Shown: in pieces, positions 26,976 through 34,332 of the stretch
Numbering within the stretch: position 1 is the stretch's first letter
Layout of the letters: every line of letters begins with the position of its first letter
Assembly (NCBI GenBank): GCA_002841695.1
Contig: PHAN01000006.1
Span: 1 to 64,000, forward strand
Reading direction: 5' to 3'
Source: Elusimicrobia bacterium HGW-Elusimicrobia-1
GTDB lineage: Bacteria > Elusimicrobiota > Endomicrobiia > PHAN01
DNA: 64,000 nt
Notes under the pieces: generated by a model
What the model was told of the DNA's origin: nothing
Databases searched by the model: none
The model's input: the letters and a program-made list of their open reading frames with translations, nothing else
Position numbers and translations under genes: made by a program

Positions 26976-27881
26976 ATGTCCTACCACTTAATACACATAC
27001 TTCAGCATCAGAGCCGCCTACACATTGACCGCGGATGTCTCGTCCTTGAAACCTCCGACGGGGTCGAAAAACGCGCTCCGCTTGCCGACATTCTTGCCGT
27101 CATAGTCGCCGCGCGCGGCGTCTCATTCTCCGGCGACGCGCTCTCGGCAATACTCTCGAACGGCGGCATCGTCCTTCACTGCGACCACAACTACCGCCCC
27201 GTAGGCAAAACCGTGGGACTTCACCGCGTGGTTCACTCCGAAATTTTCGAGCGGCAAATCGGCAAATCGCCCGATTTTTCCGGTAAACTCTGGTCGAGAA
27301 TTCTAAAAGCCAAAATCGAGAATCAGGCCGTATTGCTTGATTCCATAAAAGCCGCGCACAAACTTCACGAATATCTCGCCGAAGCCGAATGTCCCGACGA
27401 AGGCAACGCCGCCCGCCATTACTGGAAGTTTTATTTCTCCAAGTTCGGAAGAAAAGCGCCCCAAGAAAGAGAACACAAAGACGCCGAGCATCCCGTCAAT
27501 CAAATGCTTAATTATTCCTACGCCGTTATGGGTGCCATAATCCACCGGAGCGCCATAGCCCACGGTCTCAACACTACGCTGGGCATACACCACAAATATC
27601 GCTTCCGCTCCGAGCCGCTCGTTTATGACCTGTTAGAACCACTGCGTCCTTTCTGCGACCTGATGCTTTTACGCTTCAAAACGAGAAACCCCCGCAAACC
27701 GATAGAAGAATACATCAAATCCGTCGCCGCAGACATTGTGGGACTGCGCGTAAGATACGACGCCTCAAAAACCCTTAAACTCGTCAACGCCATAGACCGT
27801 TACATTTCGTCCGTAACCGACTGCTTCTACTCAGGAGTAGTTCAAGAACCCTTTATACCCCGCATAGCGGACTTGTCATAA
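26976..27881 (+). CDS. cas1: CRISPR-associated integrase Cas1
   Basis: Spacer-integration nuclease, 301 residues, normal for type II Cas1. The beta-rich N-terminal domain has RAPLADILAVIVA. The helical C-terminal domain carries the metal ligands E142 (DEGNAARHYW), H205 (LGIHHKYRF) and E221 (YDLLEPLRP). An AAGGAG ribosome site lies just before the ATG. It follows cas9 by 33 bases and shares one base with cas2 (TAATG), so cas9-cas1-cas2 form one operon. Confidence 0.97.
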   Translation: MSYHLIHILQHQSRLHIDRGCLVLETSDGVEKRAPLADILAVIVAARGVSFSGDALSAILSNGGIVLHCDHNYRPVGKTVGLHRVVHSEIFERQIGKSPDFSGKLWSRILKAKIENQAVLLDSIKAAHKLHEYLAEAECPDEGNAARHYWKFYFSKFGRKAPQEREHKDAEHPVNQMLNYSYAVMGAIIHRSAIAHGLNTTLGIHHKYRFRSEPLVYDLLEPLRPFCDLMLLRFKTRNPRKPIEEYIKSVAADIVGLRVRYDASKTLKLVNAIDRYISSVTDCFYSGVVQEPFIPRIADLS

Positions 27882-28231
27882 TGTCCGCCGTAAAGAGTTC
27901 CTATCGTATGGGCTGGCTGGTAGTAATGTTTGACCTCCCGACCGACACCAACGAGGAAAAAAGAAAGGCCGCCCGTTTCCGGAACGACCTTTTGGACCTC
28001 GGTTATCTGATGCTGCAATATTCTATCTATGTGCGTTGCGCCGTTACTCTCGACAAGAAAAAACACTTGGTGTTCGAATTAGAAAAAATAAGCCCCGGAA
28101 CCGGAAGCGTCAAGTGTTTGTTCATAACCGACGCCCAGTGGGGGCAAATGGCGAATATATGCGATGAGAGGAAATATGGGCCGAGGAAGGTGGACAAATC
28201 ATTTGGCGGGGAACAACTTCAATTCTGGTGA
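27881..28231 (+). CDS. cas2: CRISPR-associated protein Cas2
   Basis: Small structural partner of Cas1 in spacer acquisition, 116 residues. The ferredoxin-like first strand is WLVVMFDLPTDTNEEKR with the conserved aspartate, followed by LLDLGYLMLQYSIYVR, typical of type II Cas2. The C-terminal extension ends in GGEQLQFW. It is the last cas gene, and the oppositely oriented tracrRNA lies directly downstream. Confidence 0.96.
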   Translation: MSAVKSSYRMGWLVVMFDLPTDTNEEKRKAARFRNDLLDLGYLMLQYSIYVRCAVTLDKKKHLVFELEKISPGTGSVKCLFITDAQWGQMANICDERKYGPRKVDKSFGGEQLQFW

Positions 28232-28320
28232 TATAAATAAGATAACCCTGACGTGCGAGGCAGAGGTCAAGGTCTCTTGTTTTTTGTTAAGACGGTGCTG
28301 TTAAGATTTTAGCATTTAAG
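28231..28320 (-). ncRNA. tracrRNA candidate
   Basis: Read leftward, 28299-28286 is AGCACCGTCTTAAC, which pairs with the first 14 bases of the crRNA repeat (GTTTTGACGGTGCT) at 12 of 14 positions, leaving two U-U mismatches as the usual bulge. Next comes a nexus-like stem AGAG-N8-CTCT followed by GC (28277-28260). This is the same layout I recall for the Campylobacter jejuni tracrRNA. An alternative seven-pair hairpin (CCTTGAC with GTCAGGG, 28272-28246) is followed by a U-rich tail (TTATCTTATTTATAT), which could end transcription. Both ends are estimates. A -10-like TATGAT lies near 28330. The extended -10 in the nearest repeat is another possible promoter. Confidence 0.8.
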
Positions 28321-28352
28321 CGCGAATCATACAAATCCGCACTATAAATCCT

Positions 28353-28361
28353 ATTATAACA
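28353..28361 (-). promoter_or_regulatory. extended -10 promoter inside each CRISPR repeat
   Basis: Read leftward, every repeat ends in TGTTATAAT, a perfect extended -10. The coordinates give the copy nearest the tracrRNA; the other eight intact repeats carry the same nine bases at their low-coordinate end. A TTGACG sequence lies near the repeat start, but 21 bases before the -10. Initiation would fall in each following spacer, as known for Neisseria type II-C arrays. The copy at 28353 points into the tracrRNA. Confidence 0.65.
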
Positions 28362-28983
28362 AAATCAACTTTTTAGCACCGTCAAAACATGGCACGCGCC
28401 CCATGATTTTGGAAAATTATTATAACAAAATCAACTTTTTAGCACCGTCAAAACGGTTCCCGTACCCCACAATCGCAATATTAAATTATAACAAAATCAA
28501 CTTTTTAGCACCGTCAAAACAATACGCGGGATGAACCATACAAAGAATCGATTATAACAAAATCAACTTTTTAGCACCGTCAAAACAGCCAATTGACCCG
28601 GGGCGTCGGCGGCGCTATTATAACAAAATCAACTTTTTAGCACCGTCAAAACAGGTATATTTATATTGATACTGTTCACATTATTATAACAAAATCAACT
28701 TTTTAGCACCGTCAAAACTCGGTGTGCGCCTCATCGCGGATAAATCCAATTATAACAAAATCAACTTTTTAGCACCGTCAAAACAGAGACGCATACGATA
28801 CCGAAGAAGAGCGAAATTATAACAAAATCAACTTTTTAGCACCGTCAAAACACCTATATTATAGCAGATAAAAAAAGAAAAATTATAACAAAATCAACTT
28901 TTTAGCACCGTCAAAACGATGCCGGCGCATACGAGACGAGAGCGTTCGTTATACCAAATCTATGAGAGAGGGGGAATTATAAC
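28353..28983 (-). CRISPR. CRISPR array, nine 36-bp repeats plus one degenerate repeat, nine spacers
   Basis: Nine identical 36-bp repeats start at 28353, 28419, 28485, 28551, 28617, 28683, 28749, 28816 and 28882; as written they begin ATTATAAC and end CGTCAAAAC. Spacers are 30 bp, one is 31. A tenth, decayed repeat begins at 28948 (GTTATACCAAATC), exactly one spacer length after the ninth. The leftward strand is the crRNA strand: it starts with GTTTTGACGG, as usual for type II, and pairs with the tracrRNA. The spacers are all different. I saw no match to other parts of this window. Confidence 0.98.
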
Positions 28984-28985
28984 GG

Positions 28986-29480
28986 TTAACCACCGATATC
29001 CTTTTTAGATTTTCCCTGTCGTTCAACAACAGTGAGATTTTCGTGGTCGGTCTGGTCTACCGACTTACTGCGTTTTTCAGCAACGACGGCTTTGTTTCTT
29101 TTCAGTTGCTCAAGTCCGAGATAATTTACGGGCGTCGCGCCGTATTTCCCTTTTTCAAGGTTGTTCCATATTTCGTCATCGTTCAGGCCATCGATTTTTG
29201 TAGTAATGTGTACCATAACGGGCGGCTGTCCGAGTTCGAAAATCTTTTTGCGATCTAATAGGTCCTCGGGTTTGGCTCCGGTGCCGACAAATCCAAAATC
29301 CTCTATCGCCTTTATTGCTCTTTTGGCATTTTCCGGCGTCGACTGTATTAGGACATCCATATCGTTGGTAAACCGGGGGCAGGTGTAATACATAACAGCA
29401 TAGGCGCCGACAACACAATAGTTCACATTATTGGCGTTCAACGCTTTTAATAAATCTTCGAAATCCTTTTCTACTCTCAT
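28986..29480 (-). CDS. nucleotidyltransferase-fold protein
   Basis: The 164-residue protein has the minimal nucleotidyltransferase core: the glycine loop CVVGAYAVMYY at about 22-32 followed by TNDMDVLI (about 38-45), with two acidic metal ligands. This pattern is found in stand-alone nucleotidyltransferases, many of them in toxin-antitoxin-like or resistance pairs. The substrate is unknown. Its start overlaps the upstream 65-codon gene by ATGA. Its stop lies right beside the decayed end of the CRISPR array. Confidence 0.78.
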   Translation of the reverse strand: MRVEKDFEDLLKALNANNVNYCVVGAYAVMYYTCPRFTNDMDVLIQSTPENAKRAIKAIEDFGFVGTGAKPEDLLDRKKIFELGQPPVMVHITTKIDGLNDDEIWNNLEKGKYGATPVNYLGLEQLKRNKAVVAEKRSKSVDQTDHENLTVVERQGKSKKDIGG

Positions 29481-29674
29481 TTTTTTATAACTATCTTAAA
29501 AGAAGTTTTGTCCATCGGCGCCGGCGGGGTTCCTTTGACCTTAAAAAACTGCTCGCGCAGATATTGGGCGGCATCGAGGCGCTCCTCCGGCGTGAGGGAC
29601 GAGTAATATTTCCTCATCGTCTCGTCGGATTCTTCAAAGGATTCGGAGATATGAAAAAAAAGTTTGTCAGCCAT
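29477..29674 (-). CDS. small protein paired with the nucleotidyltransferase
   Basis: The 65-residue, mostly helical protein contains the stretch SSLTPEERLDAAQYLREQFF and a C-terminal tail with PPAPMDKTSFKIV. Short proteins of this pattern commonly precede small nucleotidyltransferase genes, possibly as partner or antitoxin. I infer that from the arrangement only. TATAAT lies five bases upstream of the start codon and a second TATAAT is further up near 29710, so transcription probably starts very close to the gene. Confidence 0.65.
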   Translation of the reverse strand: MADKLFFHISESFEESDETMRKYYSSLTPEERLDAAQYLREQFFKVKGTPPAPMDKTSFKIVIKK

Positions 29675-29760
29675 ACAGTATTATATCTTTATGCTCATTG
29701 CTTTTATATTATACAAAAAAACACGGCGCCGGAAAGACGCAAATACGCGCGGATTTCTTC

Positions 29761-29790
29761 TTGACAAGCCACGCCGGATTATGGTATATT
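29761..29790 (+). promoter_or_regulatory. sigma-70-type promoter of the glutamate synthase operon
   Basis: A consensus -35 TTGACA (29761-29766) is followed after 18 bases by TATATT (29785-29790). The predicted start of transcription is about 29797. The first gene begins at 29951, leaving a leader of about 150 bases with a terminator in it. Confidence 0.8.
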
Positions 29791-29796
29791 CCCTCC

Positions 29797-29950
29797 GATA
29801 GTTAACAGCCGCCCCGACGCAACGACGCGACATCGGGCGGAGCAGAGAAAAACGAGGCGACGACGCCCGTGACACGGAGATTTCCGTGACGCGGGTTTTT
29901 TTATTTTCAAAAACCGGCGGCAAGGCCGGATTGCGGGCGAAACAAACATT
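29797..29950 (+). promoter_or_regulatory. structured leader with terminator/antiterminator, glutamate synthase operon
   Basis: A first hairpin pairs CCGCCCCGA (29809-29817) with TCGGGCGG (29833-29840). The downstream terminator uses CGCCCG (29864-29869) as part of, or next to, its 5' arm. CGGGCG at 29834-29839 is exactly complementary to that hexamer, so the first hairpin and an antiterminator exclude each other. A later hairpin (CCGGC 29914-29918 with GCCGG 29925-29929) lies before the start codon. The leader has no ATG, which argues against ribosome-mediated attenuation and for a ligand or protein sensor. I do not recognise a known riboswitch. Confidence 0.5.
29866..29902 (+). terminator. 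intrinsic terminator in the leader
   Basis: A hairpin of 12 base pairs with one A-A mismatch (arms 29866-29878 and 29883-29895, loop GATT) is followed directly by seven T (29896-29902). It lies between the promoter and the first gene, so read-through must be controlled or partial. Confidence 0.8.
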
Positions 29951-31063
29951 ATGTGCGGAATAATAGGAATTATCAATCTCGACAGACGCCCTTTTTCCGG
30001 CGAGGTCATAGCCCGCGGGCTATCGCATCTGAAAGACCGCGGCAACGGACTGGGATCGGGTTACGCCGGTTACGGAATATATCCCGATAACGCCGACGAC
30101 TGGTGCTTTCACATATTCTTCTCTTCCGACGACGCGCGGCTTAAAACCGAAGCGCGCCTGGACGCCGCTTTCAAAGTCGTTAAAAAAGAGCCGGTACCCG
30201 TCAAACCACTGACATCGGTAAAGAGGCCTCCCGTAATATGGAGATATTTTCTAAAGATACCCGCGCTGCGCTCCACGACTACCGGCACTCTCGACGAACG
30301 CGAAAAAAAATACATCTTCGCGCTGGTAATGGAAATAAATTCTTCTATCGAGGGGGCGTTCGTAGTATCGAGCGGGAAAAATATGGGGATATTCAAAGGC
30401 GTGGGATTTCCCGACGAGATAGCCGAGTTTTACCGTCTCAACGAATACAGCGCGACCGTGTGGACCGCGCACAACCGCTTTCCGACGAACACTCCCGGAT
30501 GGTGGGGCGGCGCGCATCCTTTCGGCATAGCCGACCTTTCGCTCGCGCACAACGGCGAAATCTCGTCGTTCGGCATCAACAAAAGGTATTTGGAAAGTTT
30601 CGGATATCATCTTGCATTGCAGACGGATTCAGAAGCCATACTCTATCTTTTCGACTTTCTTACGCGCATCCACCGGCTGCCCGTTGAAATCGCCTCGGCC
30701 GCGCTTACCCCGCCGCACTGGGACATCATAGACCGTATGCCTTCCGACGAGAAAAAACTCTTCACGGCTCTCAGGATGACTTACGCGTCCTGCCTTATAA
30801 ACGGCCCGTCGGCACTGTTACTGGGATTCGAGGGCGGCCTGATGGGCTTAAACGACAGGATAAAACTGCGTCCCCTGGTTGCGGCCGAAAGCCGGTCATA
30901 CGCGTATCTCTCGTCGGAAGAATCGGCGATAGCGTCGATTGCGACGGAAAAATTGACAAAAATAACGCACCCGCCGGCGGGTGAACCCGCGATATTCAGG
31001 TATCGCGGCGACGAAAAGAAAAATCGACACAATGAGAAAAACACAAAAACTCCGCGAGTTTAA
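29951..31063 (+). CDS. glutamate synthase glutaminase (class II amidotransferase) subunit
   Basis: Releases ammonia from glutamine for the glutamate synthase encoded next. The 370-residue protein begins MCGIIGI, so after loss of Met the Cys2 is the N-terminal nucleophile of the Ntn fold. Other conserved parts are TAHNRFPTNTPGWWGGAHPF and LAHNGEISS. It matches the separate amidotransferase subunit of archaeal-type glutamate synthases. The stop lies 32 bases inside the next gene. The ribosome site is weak and may be hidden in the leader fold. Confidence 0.92.
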   Translation: MCGIIGIINLDRRPFSGEVIARGLSHLKDRGNGLGSGYAGYGIYPDNADDWCFHIFFSSDDARLKTEARLDAAFKVVKKEPVPVKPLTSVKRPPVIWRYFLKIPALRSTTTGTLDEREKKYIFALVMEINSSIEGAFVVSSGKNMGIFKGVGFPDEIAEFYRLNEYSATVWTAHNRFPTNTPGWWGGAHPFGIADLSLAHNGEISSFGINKRYLESFGYHLALQTDSEAILYLFDFLTRIHRLPVEIASAALTPPHWDIIDRMPSDEKKLFTALRMTYASCLINGPSALLLGFEGGLMGLNDRIKLRPLVAAESRSYAYLSSEESAIASIATEKLTKITHPPAGEPAIFRYRGDEKKNRHNEKNTKTPRV

Positions 31064-32558
31064 AATAATCCGCGACCGCGACCGCTGCATTCAATGCGAG
31101 GTCTGCGTGAGGCAATGCGCTTTCGAGGCGCATATTTTCGACGGGGAAGCCCTTGCGATGGAATCCGCCGACGAACTTTGCGCCGGCTGCCAGCGGTGCG
31201 TGTCGCTTTGTCCGACGGGCGCTCTTACCATAATCAAGAATCCCCAGGAGTTCCGGCCCGATTCGTACTGGACAAAAAATGTCCTGCAAGGCATATACAA
31301 ACAGGCGGACACGGGCGGAGTGCTTCTTTCCGGAATGGGTACGGATAAAGTTTATAAGTCGTACTGGGACAGAATACTGCTGGACGCAAGCCAGGTGACG
31401 AATCCGTCGATAGACCCACTGCGGGAGCCGATGGAACTCAGGACTTATCTGGGCGCCAAACCCGAAAAACTCGACATAAAATACTGCGGCAAAGAGCGCA
31501 AACCGCGACTGTCTACCGAGCTCGCGCCGCAACTGCGGCTGGAAACGCCGATAATGTTCTCCGCGATGTCCTACGGCGCCATATCGCTCAATACCGTGAC
31601 GGCTCTGGCGCGCGCGGCCGCCTCAAGCGGAACTTTCTGGAACACGGGCGAGGGCGGCTTTCCGAAATCGCTTTACGAATACGCCCCGCACACGATAGTG
31701 CAGGTCGCCTCCGGACGTTTCGGAGTTCACGCCGGATATTTGAACGCCGCCGCCGCGATCGAAATTAAAATAGGCCAGGGCGCCAAGCCCGGAATAGGCG
31801 GACATCTTCCCGGCGAAAAAGTCAACCGGCTCATATCGGAAACTCGGATGATACCGGAGGGCTCAGACGCCATTTCTCCGGCTCCGCACCACGACATATA
31901 TTCGATAGAAGATTTATCGCAGCTCATCGGCGCCGTCAAAGAAGCCACGCGCTACGAAAAACCGGTGTCGGTGAAAATCGCCGCCGTGCACAACGCCGCC
32001 GCCATAGCGTCCGGAATAGTGCGGGCGGGCGCCGACATCGTGGCTATCGACGGTTTCCGCGGCGGCACGGGCGCGGCCCCCACAAGAATCAGAGACAACG
32101 TGGGCATACCCATAGAACTCGCCCTTGCTTCCGTCGACGAACGACTTCGCCAAGAAGGAATCCGCCATCGCGCCTCGATAGTGGCCGGCGGCGGAATCCG
32201 CAACTCGGCCGACGTCATAAAGGCCATTGCTCTGGGCGCCGACGCGGTTTACATAGCCACATCGGCTCTCGTCGCGATGGGATGTCATCTCTGCCAGAAA
32301 TGTTACACGGGAAAATGCAACTGGGGAATCGCCACGCAAAACGATTATCTCATCAAGCGTCTCAATCCGGAAATCGCCGCGGAGCGTCTTTCAAATCTCG
32401 TAAAAGCGTGGTCGCACGAAATCAAAGAGATGCTCGGAGGAATGGGCATAGACGCCATCGAATCTTTAAGAGGCAACCGTCTGCGCCTGCGCGCGGTGGA
32501 TATGACGGAATCGGAAATGAAAATACTCGGAATAAAACCGGCCGGAGAATCGCTGTGA
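31032..32558 (+). CDS. glutamate synthase, ferredoxin-FMN catalytic subunit (archaeal type)
   Basis: Makes glutamate from 2-oxoglutarate and ammonia on FMN. The N-terminal 70 residues of this 508-residue protein hold two [4Fe-4S] motifs (CIQCEVCVRQC and CAGCQRCVSLCP). The rest is the FMN-binding glutamate synthase barrel with PIMFSAMSYGAIS, GQGAKPGIGGHLPG and DGFRGGTGAAP. A further cluster motif is GCHLCQKCYTGKCNWG near residue 417. I chose the ATG at 31032 because it lies just before the ferredoxin domain. It overlaps the amidotransferase gene in another frame. Confidence 0.94.
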   Translation: MRKTQKLREFKIIRDRDRCIQCEVCVRQCAFEAHIFDGEALAMESADELCAGCQRCVSLCPTGALTIIKNPQEFRPDSYWTKNVLQGIYKQADTGGVLLSGMGTDKVYKSYWDRILLDASQVTNPSIDPLREPMELRTYLGAKPEKLDIKYCGKERKPRLSTELAPQLRLETPIMFSAMSYGAISLNTVTALARAAASSGTFWNTGEGGFPKSLYEYAPHTIVQVASGRFGVHAGYLNAAAAIEIKIGQGAKPGIGGHLPGEKVNRLISETRMIPEGSDAISPAPHHDIYSIEDLSQLIGAVKEATRYEKPVSVKIAAVHNAAAIASGIVRAGADIVAIDGFRGGTGAAPTRIRDNVGIPIELALASVDERLRQEGIRHRASIVAGGGIRNSADVIKAIALGADAVYIATSALVAMGCHLCQKCYTGKCNWGIATQNDYLIKRLNPEIAAERLSNLVKAWSHEIKEMLGGMGIDAIESLRGNRLRLRAVDMTESEMKILGIKPAGESL

Positions 32559-33013
32559 AAAACAAAAACGCCGACGGTAAACTCAAAAAAATCTACGCCC
32601 GCCCGGAATACTGCATGGCCTGCCGCCTCTGCGAAACCGCGTGTTTCGTGAAGCATTCAAAATCCAAAAAAATAATAAAGGCATTCCGCGACGAGAGGGG
32701 GGATTTCCGCCCGCGCATAATCGTGGAACAAAGCGGGCCGGTGTCATTTGCCCTGCAATGCCGCCACTGTGACGACGCGCCCTGCATAGAGGCGTGCCTC
32801 AGCGGCGCGATGGCGCGCGCCGCCGACGGAACCGTCGCCTGCGACGAAGACAAATGCGTAGGATGCTGGTCGTGCATAATGGTCTGCCCGTTCGGCGCCA
32901 TATCGCAGGACAGACGCCGCAAAAAAATAGCGTCCAAATGCGATATGTGTCCCGATAAAAACACGCCGGCGTGCGTAGAGGCCTGTCCGAACGAGGCGCT
33001 TGTTTATGAATAA
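32555..33013 (+). CDS. 4Fe-4S dicluster ferredoxin subunit
   Basis: Electron-transfer subunit, 152 residues, beginning at a GTG that overlaps the previous stop (GTGA). Four cysteine groups are visible: CMACRLCETAC, CRHCDDAPCIEAC, CVGCWSCIMVCPFG and CDMCPDKNTPACVEACP. They should hold up to four [4Fe-4S] clusters, as in HycB/CooF-type proteins. Its place between the catalytic subunit and the flavoprotein suggests it passes electrons from NAD(P)H to glutamate synthase. Confidence 0.92.
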   Translation: MKNKNADGKLKKIYARPEYCMACRLCETACFVKHSKSKKIIKAFRDERGDFRPRIIVEQSGPVSFALQCRHCDDAPCIEACLSGAMARAADGTVACDEDKCVGCWSCIMVCPFGAISQDRRRKKIASKCDMCPDKNTPACVEACPNEALVYE

Positions 33014-34310
33014 AAAAAAGTCGGCCGAATATCTTATTATCGGAGCCGGTCCCGCATCAGCCGCCGCCATAGAATCCATAAGAAAAATCGACGGACGCGG
33101 AAAAATTATAGTCGTCTCGTCGGAAAAAGACGTCTTTTATTCGCGGCCGCTCATATCCTGCCTGCTTGCTTTGGAAATCGACAAAAAACATATCGTTTAC
33201 CGCGGGCGTGATTTCATAGAGAAAAACTCTCTTGAAATAATCGCTCCGGCGGCCGTTACGTCCGTCGACGCCCGCGGCAAGTCCGTACGCCTTTCCGACG
33301 GCGCGCGGATTAAGTGGAAAAAACTCATCATCGCCTCGGGCGGCGAAGCCATCGTGCCGGAGAATATAGCCGGCGCAAAGGGTTTAAGGACATTTACATC
33401 CGTCGAAGACGCGCGGCGTATCGACGCCGACATAAAATCCGGCGCGAAACGCGCGGCCGTCATAGGCGGCGGCTTCATCGGTCTTAAATGCGCGGAAGCG
33501 CTCGTCAAACGGGTCTTAAAGGTCACTCTTATCGAACTCGCCCCGCGCGTTTTGCCGTCGCTGCTCGACGATGTCTCGGCCGCCGTATTCACCCGCAATC
33601 TTACGCGCCGCGGCATAGACGTACGCACGGGCGCTCGCGCCGAAAAAATTTCCGCCGACGGCAAAAAACTCTTTCTTGCCGACGGAAGCAAAATATCGGT
33701 CGACTTCACCGTCGCCGCCGCCGGCGTTCGCCCGAACATATCCTTTTTGGCGGGGTCCGGCATACGCGCGGCAAAAGGCGTGATAGCAGGCGGCGACATG
33801 CGCGCAAACTTCCCCGATATTTTTGCCGCCGGCGATTGCGCCGAAACGCCCGATTTTTTTTCGGGCGAAGCGCGCCCCAAAGCGCGCCCCGCGCCGATAT
33901 GGCCCGTGGCCCGTCTGAGCGGAGCGGCGGCGGGCGCCAACGCCGCCGGCGGAAAGGTTACCGCCGAAGGCGCTCTGTCGATGAACTCCGTTGAAGTTTT
34001 CGGCCTGGCGGTCATATCGGCCGGAATTGTCAACCCGCCCGACGGCTCCGGATTGACCGTCGAGACCGCCGGACTCTCCGACGGCGCGTCAACCGGCGGC
34101 CCGCGCTACAAAAAACTGATTTTCGACGGCGACCGCCTCGCCGGATTCATAATGCTCGGCGACGTCCTGCGCGCGGAAATCTACACCGGCCTCATCAGAA
34201 ACCGCGCGTCCGTGGCGAACTGCAAAAAGGAACTATCCGGCGACACCTTCGGATTTATCGCCGTCGGAGAAGAAAACTGGAAAAAACGCATCACGCCGAT
34301 GGAGGTCTGA
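33006..34310 (+). CDS. FAD/NAD(P)-dependent oxidoreductase of the glutamate synthase operon
   Basis: Two-dinucleotide-fold flavoprotein, 434 residues. The FAD motif is IIGAGPASAAAIESI near the N-terminus, the NAD(P)H motif is AAVIGGGFIGLKCAEAL around 150, and the second FAD motif is DIFAAGDCAE. A C-terminal region after about 330 resembles the interface domain of nitrite- or rubredoxin-reductase-like proteins. It probably oxidises NAD(P)H and feeds the ferredoxin and glutamate synthase subunits. The start ATG at 33006 overlaps the ferredoxin gene by eight bases. Confidence 0.88.
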   Translation: MNKKKSAEYLIIGAGPASAAAIESIRKIDGRGKIIVVSSEKDVFYSRPLISCLLALEIDKKHIVYRGRDFIEKNSLEIIAPAAVTSVDARGKSVRLSDGARIKWKKLIIASGGEAIVPENIAGAKGLRTFTSVEDARRIDADIKSGAKRAAVIGGGFIGLKCAEALVKRVLKVTLIELAPRVLPSLLDDVSAAVFTRNLTRRGIDVRTGARAEKISADGKKLFLADGSKISVDFTVAAAGVRPNISFLAGSGIRAAKGVIAGGDMRANFPDIFAAGDCAETPDFFSGEARPKARPAPIWPVARLSGAAAGANAAGGKVTAEGALSMNSVEVFGLAVISAGIVNPPDGSGLTVETAGLSDGASTGGPRYKKLIFDGDRLAGFIMLGDVLRAEIYTGLIRNRASVANCKKELSGDTFGFIAVGEENWKKRITPMEV

Positions 34311-34332
34311 TGCTCTCGACAAGACATCCCGC

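Noticed and set aside
28353-28983. Array transcribed rightward, with crRNA repeat starting ATTATAAC
   Set aside because: Type II repeats normally start GTTTT, the tracrRNA anti-repeat matches the leftward strand, and TATAAT is oriented leftward.
28986-29674. AbiEi/AbiEii abortive-infection system
   Set aside because: The proteins are much smaller, and the 65-residue partner has no winged-helix antitoxin features of AbiEi.
29797-29950. Known riboswitch or T-box upstream of glutamate synthase
   Set aside because: I could not see conserved cores of the glutamine, glycine, guanidine, SAM/SAH or T-box classes, so it is reported only as an unassigned leader.
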